This document shows, piece by piece, positions 51,326 to 60,401 of a DNA stretch of 64,000 nt. Made by a program: the position numbers and the translations under genes. Within the stretch, counting starts at the first letter, position 1. Each line of letters starts with the position of its first letter. This stretch comes from Lacinutrix sp. (GTDB taxonomy: Bacteria; Bacteroidota; Bacteroidia; Flavobacteriales; Flavobacteriaceae), in NCBI RefSeq assembly GCF_029238095.1, contig NZ_JAQWGS010000027.1, positions 235,582 through 299,581 on the forward strand, given 5' to 3'. The notes below the pieces were generated by a model. The model saw only the letters and a program-made list of their open reading frames with translations, made no database searches and was not told where the DNA came from.

Positions 51326-52648
51326 ATGAAAAAAAGTTTATTCTCCTTAGCAGCTTTGTTATTGGCTGGACTATCAGCTAATGCTCAAGAAGTTAAATTT
51401 GAAGAGTACGATTTAAGTAACGGTATGCGCGTTATTTTACATCAAGACAACACAGCTCCTGTAGTTACAACCTCTGTAATGTACCATGTTGGTGCAAAAG
51501 ATGAAGACCCAGAACGTACTGGTATGGCACATTTTTTTGAACACCTTTTATTTGAAGGTACAAAAAACATTGAGCGTGGTGAATGGTTTAAAATTGTAAC
51601 TTCTAATGGAGGAAGCAATAATGCAAACACTACAGACGATAGAACTTATTATTACGAAGTTTTTCCTTCTAACAGTCTTGAATTAGGATTATGGATGGAA
51701 TCTGAACGTTTAATGCATCCTATTATTAACCAAATAGGTGTAGATACACAAAATGAAGTTGTAAAAGAAGAAAAACGTCTGCGTGTAGATAATTCTCCAT
51801 ATGGAAAATTTATTGAGAACGTAAAACTTCATATGTTTAAAAAGCATCCATACAAAGGAACAACCATTGGAAAAATGGCTCATTTAGATGCCGCTTCTTT
51901 AGAAGAATTTCAAGCATTCAATAAAAAATTCTACGTGCCAAATAATGCCGTTTTAGTTGTTGCTGGTGATATAGATGTTCCTTCAACAAAAAAAATGATT
52001 GAAGACTATTTTGGACCTATTCCAAGAGGCGAAGACATCGTTAGAAACTTCCCAAAAGAAGATCCTATTACAAAAACTATTAAAGCAAAAGCTTACGATG
52101 CTAATATACAGGTTCCTGCAATAATGGCAGCCTACAGAACTCCTGCAATGACAGAAAGAGATGCATATGTTTTAGATATGTTATCTAGTTATTTAAGCGA
52201 TGGTAAAACTTCTAAACTTTACAAAAGACTTGTAGACGATAAAAAAATGGCATTACAAGTAGGAGCTATTAACCAAAGTCAAGAGGATTATGGAACATAT
52301 ATAGTTTTTGGTTTACCATTAGGTGACAACTCTTTAGAAAGCATACTAGCAGAAATTGACGACGAACTCGTTAAGGTACAAACTGAGTTAATGACAGAAA
52401 GAGATTACCAAAAACTTCAAAATAAATTCGAAAACAATTTTGTAAACTCAAACTCTAGTATATCTGGAATAGCAAATTCTTTAGCGAGATATTACATGTT
52501 ATATGATGATGTAAATTTAATTAATAACGAAATTAATATTTACAGATCTATAACTAGAGAAGAAATACAAGCAGTTGCTAAAAAATACTTAAACCCAAAC
52601 CAACGTTTGGAATTAGAGTATTTACCAGAAGTAAAAGAAGAAAAATAA
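51326..52648 (+). CDS. M16-family zinc peptidase, catalytic subunit
   Basis: The 440-residue protein has a signal peptide (MKKSLFSLAALLLAGLSANAQ) and the inverted zinc motif HFFEH (His69, Glu72, His73) with the downstream glutamate in NEVVKEEKRLR, as in M16B peptidases. It is exported and should degrade peptides in the periplasm or at the surface. It lies 22 bases upstream of a second M16 gene that lacks the zinc motif; such pairs form a heterodimer with one active subunit. Confidence 0.93.
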   Translation: MKKSLFSLAALLLAGLSANAQEVKFEEYDLSNGMRVILHQDNTAPVVTTSVMYHVGAKDEDPERTGMAHFFEHLLFEGTKNIERGEWFKIVTSNGGSNNANTTDDRTYYYEVFPSNSLELGLWMESERLMHPIINQIGVDTQNEVVKEEKRLRVDNSPYGKFIENVKLHMFKKHPYKGTTIGKMAHLDAASLEEFQAFNKKFYVPNNAVLVVAGDIDVPSTKKMIEDYFGPIPRGEDIVRNFPKEDPITKTIKAKAYDANIQVPAIMAAYRTPAMTERDAYVLDMLSSYLSDGKTSKLYKRLVDDKKMALQVGAINQSQEDYGTYIVFGLPLGDNSLESILAEIDDELVKVQTELMTERDYQKLQNKFENNFVNSNSSISGIANSLARYYMLYDDVNLINNEINIYRSITREEIQAVAKKYLNPNQRLELEYLPEVKEEK

Positions 52649-52670
52649 TACAATAGAAAAAACATACACA

Positions 52671-54758
52671 ATGAAAACAAAAATAACAGCACTTATAGCA
52701 CTGTTTTTACTATCAATTTCAGCAACTGCTCAAATAGATAGATCTGTGCAACCAAAACCAGGTCCAGCTCCAGCTATTACTTTGGAAGTTCCTGGAGAAT
52801 TCGAACTTAAAAACGGACTTAAAGTCTTAGTAGTAGAAAACCATAAATTGCCAAGAGTATCATTCTCATTAGTCATTGACAATCAACCAGCAGTTGAAGG
52901 AAATATAGCAGGAGTTTCTGGTATTTTAGGATCTATGATGGGTAACGGAACAACTTCTATCTCTAAAGATGAGTTTAACGAAGAAATAGATTTTCTTGGT
53001 GCTAGATTAAGCTTTGGCTCTAGTAATGCCTATGGAAGTTCTTTAACAAAATATTCTGAAAGAATATTAGAGTTAATGGCAGATGCAGCAATGAATCCTT
53101 TATTAACAGAAGAAGAATTCCAGAAAGAAAAAGAAAAAGCTATAGAAGGTTTAAAATCTAATGCTAAAAGTGTAGACGCAGTTGCATCTCGTGTTGGTAG
53201 CGCATTGTCTTATGGGAAAAAACATCCTTATGGAGAGTTTGTAACAGAGGAAACTTTAAATAATATTACACTAGATAACGTTCGTGCTCATTTTCTAAAA
53301 AACTATAATCCTAATAATGCTTATTTAGTTGTTGTTGGTGATGTAGATTTTAGAACAATAGAAAAGCAAGTAAAAAAGTACTTTAAAAAATGGGAAAAAG
53401 GAATAGATGTAACTAAAAATATTCCAGAAGTATATAACAATGTAAATGCAACAGAAATTAATTTTGTAGATATGCCTAATGCAGTGCAATCTAACATCTC
53501 TGTAACTAGTAATGTTAAATTAAAAATGGGTGATCCAGATTATCACGCAGTCTTAATTGCTAACAAAATTTTAGGTGGTGGCTTTGGTTCATACTTAAAT
53601 ATGAATCTTCGTGAAGAGCATGGTTACACTTATGGTGCACGTTCAAGTGTAGGCACAGACCGTTATGGAGCCTCTAGATTTAATGCAACTACGGCTGTTA
53701 GAAACGCTGTAACAGATAGTGCTGTTGTGGAATCTTTAAAAGAAATTAAAAGAATTAAGACAGAAAAAGTTTCTGCCGAAGACTTAAAAAATGCTAAAGC
53801 TAAATACGTTGGAGACTTTGTATTAGCATTAGAGCGTCCACAAACTATTGCTAACTATGCTTTAAATATAAAACTAAATGATTTACCTAAAGACTTCTAC
53901 AAAACCTATTTAACAAAAATCAATGCTGTTTCTATTGAAGACGTTCAACGTGTTGCAAACACTTACTTTTCTGATAAAAATGCAAGAGTTATTGTTGTTG
54001 GAAAAGGAAGCGAAGTCGTTACAAATTTAGAAAAAACAGGAATCCCTATTAAATACTTCGATCCTTTTGCAACAGAAGTTAGTAAACCTGTATTCTCTAA
54101 GCCAGTTCCAGCAGGAGTAACTGCACAAACTGTGTTAGACGCTTACTTAAATGCCGTTGGTGGTAAAACAACATTAGAGAATGTAACAACTTTAGTTCAA
54201 GAAATGAGTGCCTCTTTTCAAGGACAAAATATGGCTATGACGCTTAAGCAACAAAGTCCAAATTTAATTGCTACAGATGTTAGCATTCTAGGTATGGGAA
54301 GTGTTTTTAAGCAAGCATTTAATGGCGAAACTGGTTACATGGCACAAATGGGAAATAAACAGCCTATGCCAGCAGAAGCTGTTGAAAAAGCAAAAGCTAA
54401 AAAAGGTTTATTTGAAGAAATAAACTTATTAAATGACGCTTCTAAAAAACTATCAGTATCAGGAATTGAACCTGTAGATGGAGCAGATGCTTATGTTATT
54501 GTAATTGAAGACAAAGATGGAGAAACTTCTAAAAACTATTATGATGTAACTTCAGGATTAAAAATAAAAAGTGTTTCTACTACTAAAGGACCAAGTGGAA
54601 AAGATGTTACTCAAGAAAGAACCTATGGTGACTATAAAGAAGTAAATGGTATTAAATTTCCACATATAACATCTGTACCAATGGGTGGACAAAATGTAGA
54701 ACTAAAAGTAAGTGCTATTAAAGTAAATGAACCACTAACAGCTGCTGACTTTGAATAA
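52671..54758 (+). CDS. M16-family partner subunit without zinc site, with C-terminal LolA-like domain
   Basis: The 695-residue protein has a signal peptide (ALIALFLLSISATAQ) and an M16 fold. In place of HxxEH it reads GILGSMMGNGT, so it cannot bind zinc; the Arg/Tyr pair typical of the second M16 lobe is present in EEHGYTYGARSSVG. From about residue 485 an additional domain follows (VLDAYLNAVGGKTTLENVTT, later GIKFPHITSVPMGG) that resembles LolA/LolB-type lipid-binding barrels. It is the inactive partner of the upstream peptidase. Confidence 0.88.
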   Translation: MKTKITALIALFLLSISATAQIDRSVQPKPGPAPAITLEVPGEFELKNGLKVLVVENHKLPRVSFSLVIDNQPAVEGNIAGVSGILGSMMGNGTTSISKDEFNEEIDFLGARLSFGSSNAYGSSLTKYSERILELMADAAMNPLLTEEEFQKEKEKAIEGLKSNAKSVDAVASRVGSALSYGKKHPYGEFVTEETLNNITLDNVRAHFLKNYNPNNAYLVVVGDVDFRTIEKQVKKYFKKWEKGIDVTKNIPEVYNNVNATEINFVDMPNAVQSNISVTSNVKLKMGDPDYHAVLIANKILGGGFGSYLNMNLREEHGYTYGARSSVGTDRYGASRFNATTAVRNAVTDSAVVESLKEIKRIKTEKVSAEDLKNAKAKYVGDFVLALERPQTIANYALNIKLNDLPKDFYKTYLTKINAVSIEDVQRVANTYFSDKNARVIVVGKGSEVVTNLEKTGIPIKYFDPFATEVSKPVFSKPVPAGVTAQTVLDAYLNAVGGKTTLENVTTLVQEMSASFQGQNMAMTLKQQSPNLIATDVSILGMGSVFKQAFNGETGYMAQMGNKQPMPAEAVEKAKAKKGLFEEINLLNDASKKLSVSGIEPVDGADAYVIVIEDKDGETSKNYYDVTSGLKIKSVSTTKGPSGKDVTQERTYGDYKEVNGIKFPHITSVPMGGQNVELKVSAIKVNEPLTAADFE

Positions 54759-54783
54759 TAAAAGTTATTTTGTACATATACTA

Positions 54784-54817
54784 AAATCTGAATTCGAAAG
54801 GCTTCAGATTTTTTTTT
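54784..54817 (+). terminator. Intrinsic terminator of the M16 pair
   Basis: AAATCTGAA pairs with TTCAGATTT around a 10-base loop, followed by T-rich sequence. It overlaps the end of the convergent EamA gene. Confidence 0.8.
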
Positions 54818-55682
54818 GCTTTTTATTTGCCATATACACTCCTAATAGAATAATAGCAGAAGCAACAATTTGAATTGCACTAAAAGTCTCGCCATCCAGC
54901 AATCCCCAAATAAGAGCTACTATAGGCATGATATAAGTTACAGAAGAAGCAAAAACTGGAGTCGAAATCTGAACTAATGTATTAAACAAGACCTTGGCAA
55001 TTGCAGTGCCAAAAAGGGATAAGACAGCAACATAAAAAACCGACAAACCTAAATCTGGACGACTTAAACTTTCTGCTGTAAAAAAACCGGTAAATATTAA
55101 AACTATTATGGCAGGCAAAATAATAGTAACATAATTTCCAACAGCAATAGTTAACGGTTTTACCTCTTGCAGATAACGTTTTATAATATTAACGTTAGCA
55201 GCATACATTAAAGTAGACGCAATAATAAAACCGGCAAATAAGTAGTTTTGTTCTGGATTTAACGCAGCACCTTTTAAAATTAATAATGTAGTACCAATAA
55301 AACCAATTATAACACCTAAAATCTGTCGTCTAGTAGACGTTATTTTAAAAATCGCTAATCCCATTAAAACGGTGTTTAGTGGTACTAAAGAATTTAAAAC
55401 AGAAACAACAGCACTATCAATTTCAGTTTCTGCAATAGCAAAAAAGAAAGCTGGAATAAAAGACCCTAAAAATCCAGATAATGCAATCCATTTCCAATCT
55501 TGTTTTTTTATTGTTCCAATAGTTTTAAAACCAACAGAAAACAAAAATAAGCCAGTAATTACAGTTCTTAAAGCGCCTAATTGATAAGGTGTCAAGCCTA
55601 TTAATGCCTTTTTTATAAGAATAAAACTTGTTCCCCAAATAATAGATAATATAATTAGGTAACTCCATTTAGATTGTTTCAT
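54804..55682 (-). CDS. EamA/DMT-family transporter
   Basis: The 292-residue protein has ten hydrophobic segments in two repeated EamA domains; the segment SIIWGTSFILIKKALIGLTP near the N-terminus and FGTAIAKVLFNTLVQ in the second half are typical of RhaT/DMT permeases. The substrate is unknown. I chose the ATG at 55682 (MKQSKWSYLIIL), which opens the first membrane segment; the frame extends 28 codons upstream into the divergent intergenic region without conservation expected for the family. Confidence 0.88.
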   Translation of the reverse strand: MKQSKWSYLIILSIIWGTSFILIKKALIGLTPYQLGALRTVITGLFLFSVGFKTIGTIKKQDWKWIALSGFLGSFIPAFFFAIAETEIDSAVVSVLNSLVPLNTVLMGLAIFKITSTRRQILGVIIGFIGTTLLILKGAALNPEQNYLFAGFIIASTLMYAANVNIIKRYLQEVKPLTIAVGNYVTIILPAIIVLIFTGFFTAESLSRPDLGLSVFYVAVLSLFGTAIAKVLFNTLVQISTPVFASSVTYIMPIVALIWGLLDGETFSAIQIVASAIILLGVYMANKKQKKI

Positions 55683-55751
55683 TTTATATGCCAAGTTAAT
55701 TTGCCCATGCAAAAAAATGAAATTTTTAAGACAATAAACAGATATAATTGT

Positions 55752-55759
55752 TAGTTTTG
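55752..55759 (+). promoter_or_regulatory. -7 promoter box for the HMA lipoprotein
   Basis: TAGTTTTG (TAnnTTTG) lies 19 bases upstream of the ATG at 55779. Confidence 0.55.
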
Positions 55760-55778
55760 TAAACAAAAATCAATAACC

Positions 55779-56288
55779 ATGAAAAATTTAAAAAACATAT
55801 TAGCAATCGCTATTATTTCAATCGCTGCTTTTAGTTGTAAAAACGAAGCACAACCAGAAGTTAAGACTGTTGAAACAGAAGTAGAAGTAACTAAAGCAGA
55901 ACTAGATCCTAACGCAACTTATGCAAAAGCCGAATTTAAAATTGAAGGTATGACCTGTGCAATGGGATGCGCAAAAACCATCGAGAAAAAAATGGCTAAA
56001 ATGGAAGGTGTAAAATCTGCGACTGTAGATTTTGGACGTGAGTTAGCAATGGTAGAATACGACGAAGCAAAAGTAACACCAACTACTCTTGAAGCTACTG
56101 TAACAAGTGTTGCAGATACTTACAAAGTAAAAGATATGAAAACAGTAGAGGCATTTTCTAAAGAAGAGAAGAAGGCTTGTGCTGCAGACTGTAAAAAAGA
56201 CTGTTGTAAAAACAAAACAGAAGCTGAAAAAATGGCTTGTGCAAAAGATTGTAAAAAAGCATGTTGTGCCAAGGAAACTAAAGCATAA
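55779..56288 (+). CDS. Lipoprotein with heavy-metal-associated domain and cysteine-rich tail
   Basis: The 169-residue protein has a lipobox AAFSC (Cys20), an HMA domain (about residues 48-118) with the metal-binding loop GMTCAMGC (Cys60, Cys64), and a C-terminal tail with two copies of a C-A-x-D-C-K-K-x-C-C unit (residues 134-143 and 154-163). The HMA loop has three residues between the cysteines, not the usual two. The tail brings eight further cysteines and probably binds several metal ions. It stands alone with its own promoter and terminator. Confidence 0.88.
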   Translation: MKNLKNILAIAIISIAAFSCKNEAQPEVKTVETEVEVTKAELDPNATYAKAEFKIEGMTCAMGCAKTIEKKMAKMEGVKSATVDFGRELAMVEYDEAKVTPTTLEATVTSVADTYKVKDMKTVEAFSKEEKKACAADCKKDCCKNKTEAEKMACAKDCKKACCAKETKA

Positions 56289-56307
56289 TTTTTAAAACTA
56301 AAAAATC

Positions 56308-56340
56308 AAAGCTCCAACATTATGTTGGAGTTTTTTTTTA
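56308..56340 (+). terminator. Intrinsic terminator of the HMA lipoprotein gene
   Basis: CTCCAACA and TGTTGGAG arms close a small loop and are followed by T9-10. Confidence 0.9.
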
Positions 56341-56381
56341 AGTAAATTATTACTTTTGTAAGAATGAGTGATTAATTGTAT

Positions 56382-57789
56382 TTATTCTTTTATAACTTCT
56401 GTTAGCTGGTCTAAACCAATGCGTTTACTAATAATTTTTTTTATTATTATCTAGTACAAAAACACTAGGATAAAAAGTAAGATTATAATTTTTTAAAGCC
56501 GTTTCTTGATCAATAGCAAGTTTAACATGTAACCAGTTTTTTATTTTTGATGCTTTAGCAGCATCAGTACATTTTTTGGCTCCTTCTACATCACCAAAAC
56601 ATACAGCAATCAATTCGGCACCTAAATTTTTAAGCTTTTCATAATCACTAATTAAATCTAAATTGTTACTTTTTTTACAGTTTAAACAATCTGATTTCAA
56701 AAAGTACAGCACAGTGTATTTATTTTTTAATTCGTGTAAATTAAATTTTATTCCATTAGTTGCTTCTAAGCTTAAATTTGGTGCAACTTTACCAATTAAA
56801 ATTGGTTTAAGCGTATTTGCGTTTTCTAGTATTTTATTTAATTGCTCCTGTTCAATCCAATCTGCATCACCTGTAGCATAATAATTATTAACAATATGAA
56901 CATAAACAGCGTCCATACCTACTATTTTTGATTTTGCATATTTGTTTAGAAAAATAACCGTAAAGTTTTTAAAATTTTCTTTAGAGGGCTTCATTTTGTT
57001 TAACAATAAGTCTACAGCTGTAATTATAGAATCTGGATGTTGAACAGTTAATTTATCTAAATAGTCTTCAACTTTGTTATAAAAAAATGGTGTTCTTAGA
57101 AGTCTAGAATCTACAAGATTAATATTATCGAAATAATGATTTTTATAATATTCCCATTTCTGCTTTTGTATCTCAGCTTCCAAGCCTTTAAATTCTGGTT
57201 CTATTAACGGCAAATTTGCTTTAATTATTACTGCTAAAAATGAATTGGGATGATTTTTAATTATATTTTTTTGGTAAGCAACAACCTGGTTGTTTAACTC
57301 CTCTTTTATAGAACTATCGTCATTATTGTATGCTTCTTTCTGTTCTTCTTTTTTACTAAAAATAAACTTTTGGTAATCGAGAAATAATGTACTCTCATTA
57401 GAATCATCTTTAAAACTTATAGTTTCAATTATATTATTATAATCTAATGAAATTTCAATATTTTGATTGTTTTCTGTAATCAAAATTTCAAAAGTATTAT
57501 TATTTGGCTTAAAGACTAAAGAATAAATACCTGGTTAAAAAGGTGTTTCGCTGTTTAGTGTAAAAGCACCATCTACTTCTTTAACAAAAGAGTCTTTGCC
57601 AGTAGATGAGTTTTCTACCAAATAGTGCTTATTATTTAAAGGATAAGCTAATTGTAAATCGTTACTTGAGTAGTTTCTAGCTATTACTTTAATTTGATAT
57701 TGCTTTGGTGATAGGTTGAATTTTTTATTTTTACCAAAGGAAAAAAATGATACTAAAACTGAAAATATAATTAAGATTAGTTTTTTCAT
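56382..57789 (-). pseudogene. Degenerate TlpA-like secreted thioredoxin-fold protein (nonsense plus frameshift)
   Basis: The gene starts with a signal peptide (MKKLILIIFSVLVSFFSFG) and stops at an in-frame TAA at 57535-57537. The same frame continues at once with PGIYSLVFKPNNNTFEILI, so one base change (a lysine AAA codon to TAA would fit) broke it. Near the 3' end, an A8 run at about 56434-56441 puts the frame into a premature stop (56428). Removing one A restores KKIISKRIGLDQLTEVIKE and a stop at 56382. The body has a thioredoxin-like segment with DCLNCKKSN (CLNC). The protein was probably a periplasmic thiol oxidoreductase or reductase. Confidence 0.8.
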
Positions 57790-57911
57790 ATTGAATTAAT
57801 TTTCAATAAGATTTATTTGATTTTACAATCTTATTTTACACAATTTATTTCTTTTTAAAGAGAATATCAAATTCAATTTATAAAACGTCTAGAACAAACA
57901 AAAATAAATTA

Positions 57912-58502
57912 TTACTTCTTCCACTCTAAACTCTCCATGATACGTCTAATATCTTTTTGTAGATAATGTGCTGCAGGCAGTATAGAATCGTAATTAGGTT
58001 TAGCGTAAAAATATAAAGAGCCTGTAATAAAATGATTAATACTATCTGTTACATAAAACTGAGATTGTGAGGCAGCATTACCACCAACATCGTAAAACAT
58101 ACCATAAACACTACGTTCTGGATTTAAGTATTCGAATTCATCAATAGCATCTGCTTTTTGTGTATGCTCTTGGGTAAAGTTTTGAGCATTTTTAAGATAG
58201 GTCTTTAAATAAGAGTTGTTACCATTTATTGCCTTATAGGTAAGGTAAATTGTACCTTTAAGTTTAGGATACTCTATAGTAATACCATAACTAGTAGTTT
58301 CTCCTTTAAGTGTTTTTGTTCTTAAATCTTTACCCATTATATTACGCTCGAAAGTAAATGGCATTTTTGCAATATCTTCAGTCTTGTATATAGCTTCTGG
58401 ATATTCTAATGCTAAATAAGCTTTTGGTTTAGGTGTTGGGTCTTCTGCGCAACCAGAAAAAGCTATAAGTATTAAGATAATAAAGAATAGGTTTTGTTTC
58501 AT
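57912..58502 (-). CDS. gldD: Gliding motility lipoprotein GldD
   Basis: The 196-residue lipoprotein (lipobox IAFSGC, Cys18) matches GldD: DPTPKPKAYLALEYPEA, PFTFERNIMGK, GTIYLTYKAINGNNSYL and GMFYDVGGNAASQSQFYVTD. GldD is required for gliding and for T9SS function in flavobacteria; its biochemical role is unclear. It follows gldE after 42 bases, the standard order in this family. Confidence 0.95.
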   Translation of the reverse strand: MKQNLFFIILILIAFSGCAEDPTPKPKAYLALEYPEAIYKTEDIAKMPFTFERNIMGKDLRTKTLKGETTSYGITIEYPKLKGTIYLTYKAINGNNSYLKTYLKNAQNFTQEHTQKADAIDEFEYLNPERSVYGMFYDVGGNAASQSQFYVTDSINHFITGSLYFYAKPNYDSILPAAHYLQKDIRRIMESLEWKK

Positions 58503-58544
58503 AATAAGAGTACTTATTTAAACGTTGTCTAATAAGTTTCGTTT

Positions 58545-59849
58545 TTAAGGCATAGTCACCTTTACTCGCTTAATTCGTTTTTTGTCTAAAGCTTCTATTG
58601 TAAAAACGTAATTTTCGAAATTTATTTTACTAGCTTGTCTTGGGAAGCTTCCTGAAATTTCAAGAATAAATCCTGCAAGTGTTTCAGCTTCACCTTTGTT
58701 GTCCTCGAAAATAGCTTCTTCTTCTAATTTTAGAATTTTATAAAAATCTTTTAAAGCTGTTTTGCCTTCAAATACATAATTTTTATCGTCTAATTTAGAA
58801 TAATGTACATCTTCATCGTCAAACTCATCACTTATATCTCCTACTATTTCTTCAATAATATCTTCTAAAGACACCAAGCCTGAAGTTCCACCATACTCAT
58901 CTACAACTACTGCTAGATGTACTTTTTTTTCTTGAAACTCAGACATTAAATCGTCTAACTTTTTATTTTCTGGCACAAAAAAGGGCTCTCGTAATAAGGT
59001 GGTCCAATCAAAATCTTTGGTATCTATATGTGGCAACAAATCTTTAACATACAAAATACCAACAATAGTATCTACATTATCTTTAAAAACAGGTATTCTA
59101 GAGTAGCCATTGTCTGTAATCTCAACGATTATTTCGCTGTATTTTTGTTCTATATTTAAGGCAAAAATATCTAGTCGAGGTCGCATAACTTGTTTGGTGT
59201 CTGTATTACCAAAAGAGACTATACCTTTTAATATTTTTTGTTCTTCTTTTGTAGTATCGTCTTCGCTTGTAAGTTCTAAGGCTTGAGATAATTGGTCTAC
59301 ACTTAAGTTAGACTTCTGTTTACCTAGTTTGTTATGAATACCTAATGTTATGGCTCGCATTGGCAAACTTAAAGGCGAAAAAATAACGTCTAGAACCTTT
59401 AACGGATAAGCCATAAACATAGAAAACTTAATATTATTTCTGCTAGCATATACTTTAGGTAAAATCTCTCCAAAAAGAAGAATTAAAAAAGTAACAACAA
59501 CTACTTCTACAATAAACTTTACAATAGCATTAGTTATACCTTGAAACATATAATTACCTAAGAATGCAAACAAAATAACAATACCAATATTTATAAAATT
59601 ATTGGCTACTAAAATTGTTGCAAGTAATTTTTTAGGACGTTCCAGAAGCTTATTAATAATCTGGCTAGCTTTATTAAATTGAAGTGCCTCGTCCTCTAAA
59701 TCTGTTTTGGTTAGGGAGAATAGTGCTACTTCTGCTCCAGAAATTAATGCAGAACAAAACAACAATACAAAAAACAATACAAAGCCAAAGATTACAGAGA
59801 TATCTATAGCTAAAAAAGTAATAATTAAACTCGTGGGTTCAGAATCCAA
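58545..59849 (-). CDS. gldE: Gliding-motility-associated protein GldE (CNNM/CorC-like with CBS pair)
   Basis: The 434-residue protein has an N-terminal CNNM-type membrane domain (about residues 10-200), two CBS domains (about 210-330, with RIPVFKDNVDTIVGILYVKD) and a C-terminal CorC/HlyC-type domain (LAVVVDEYGGTSGLVSLEDI). It belongs to the hemolysin-C/CorC ion-transporter family and is co-transcribed with gldD in gliding flavobacteria. Its link to motility is through GldD. Confidence 0.94.
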   Translation of the reverse strand: MDSEPTSLIITFLAIDISVIFGFVLFFVLLFCSALISGAEVALFSLTKTDLEDEALQFNKASQIINKLLERPKKLLATILVANNFINIGIVILFAFLGNYMFQGITNAIVKFIVEVVVVTFLILLFGEILPKVYASRNNIKFSMFMAYPLKVLDVIFSPLSLPMRAITLGIHNKLGKQKSNLSVDQLSQALELTSEDDTTKEEQKILKGIVSFGNTDTKQVMRPRLDIFALNIEQKYSEIIVEITDNGYSRIPVFKDNVDTIVGILYVKDLLPHIDTKDFDWTTLLREPFFVPENKKLDDLMSEFQEKKVHLAVVVDEYGGTSGLVSLEDIIEEIVGDISDEFDDEDVHYSKLDDKNYVFEGKTALKDFYKILKLEEEAIFEDNKGEAETLAGFILEISGSFPRQASKINFENYVFTIEALDKKRIKRVKVTMP

Positions 59850-59865
59850 TGGTTAGAAATTTAGT

Positions 59866-60309
59866 TTAAAATGGTAAATCGTGGTCACTAGCAGCTTTTC
59901 CTGCAGTTTCCTCCTTTATTTCTGTAGGCTTTTGTGGTTGCGCTTGTGTTGTATTAGCTGCTTGACTCTCTTTTTTAGTGGTTAAAAAAGTAAAATCATT
60001 GACTTGAATTTCTGTACTATAGCGATCGTTTCCAGATTCGTCTTGCCATTTTCTCGTTTTAATTCTGCCTTCAACATACACTTTATCACCTTTACTTAGG
60101 TGCTTTTCGCAAATTTCGGCAGCCTTATTTCTCATTACAATATTATGCCACTCTACATTAGTTACGCGCTCGTTTGTCGTTTTATTGGTGTAGGTTTCGT
60201 TTGTTGCCAACGGAAATCGCCCAACACAGCCACCACCTTCAAAATAGTGCATTTTAACTTCGTCTCCCAAATGCCCAATTAGCATTACTTTATTTAACGT
60301 TCCAGACAT
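59866..60309 (-). CDS. ssb: Single-stranded DNA-binding protein
   Basis: The 147-residue protein has an OB-fold starting SGTLNKVMLIGHLGDE and containing WHNIVMRNKAAEICEKHLSKGD. A disordered linker rich in Gln and Thr follows, then the acidic tip DHDLPF that recruits repair and replication proteins. It begins the ssb-gldE-gldD group with its own promoter and lies downstream of mutY. Confidence 0.96.
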   Translation of the reverse strand: MSGTLNKVMLIGHLGDEVKMHYFEGGGCVGRFPLATNETYTNKTTNERVTNVEWHNIVMRNKAAEICEKHLSKGDKVYVEGRIKTRKWQDESGNDRYSTEIQVNDFTFLTTKKESQAANTTQAQPQKPTEIKEETAGKAASDHDLPF

Positions 60310-60330
60310 AATTTGTTTTATTTATAATAG

Positions 60331-60338
60331 CAAAATTA
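60331..60338 (-). promoter_or_regulatory. -7 promoter box for ssb
   Basis: The minus strand reads TAATTTTG (TAnnTTTG), 22 bases upstream of the ssb ATG. Confidence 0.6.
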
Positions 60339-60401
60339 CATTTTTACCAACTGATAAACTTAAATTTAATAAAAAAAGAAAAACTATCTAAACTTAATGT
60401 A

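Noticed and set aside
53098..54758. A possible gene-fusion error joining the M16 subunit to the LolA-like domain
   Set aside because: The frame is continuous with coherent codon use throughout, and the gene keeps its expected spacing to the upstream peptidase.
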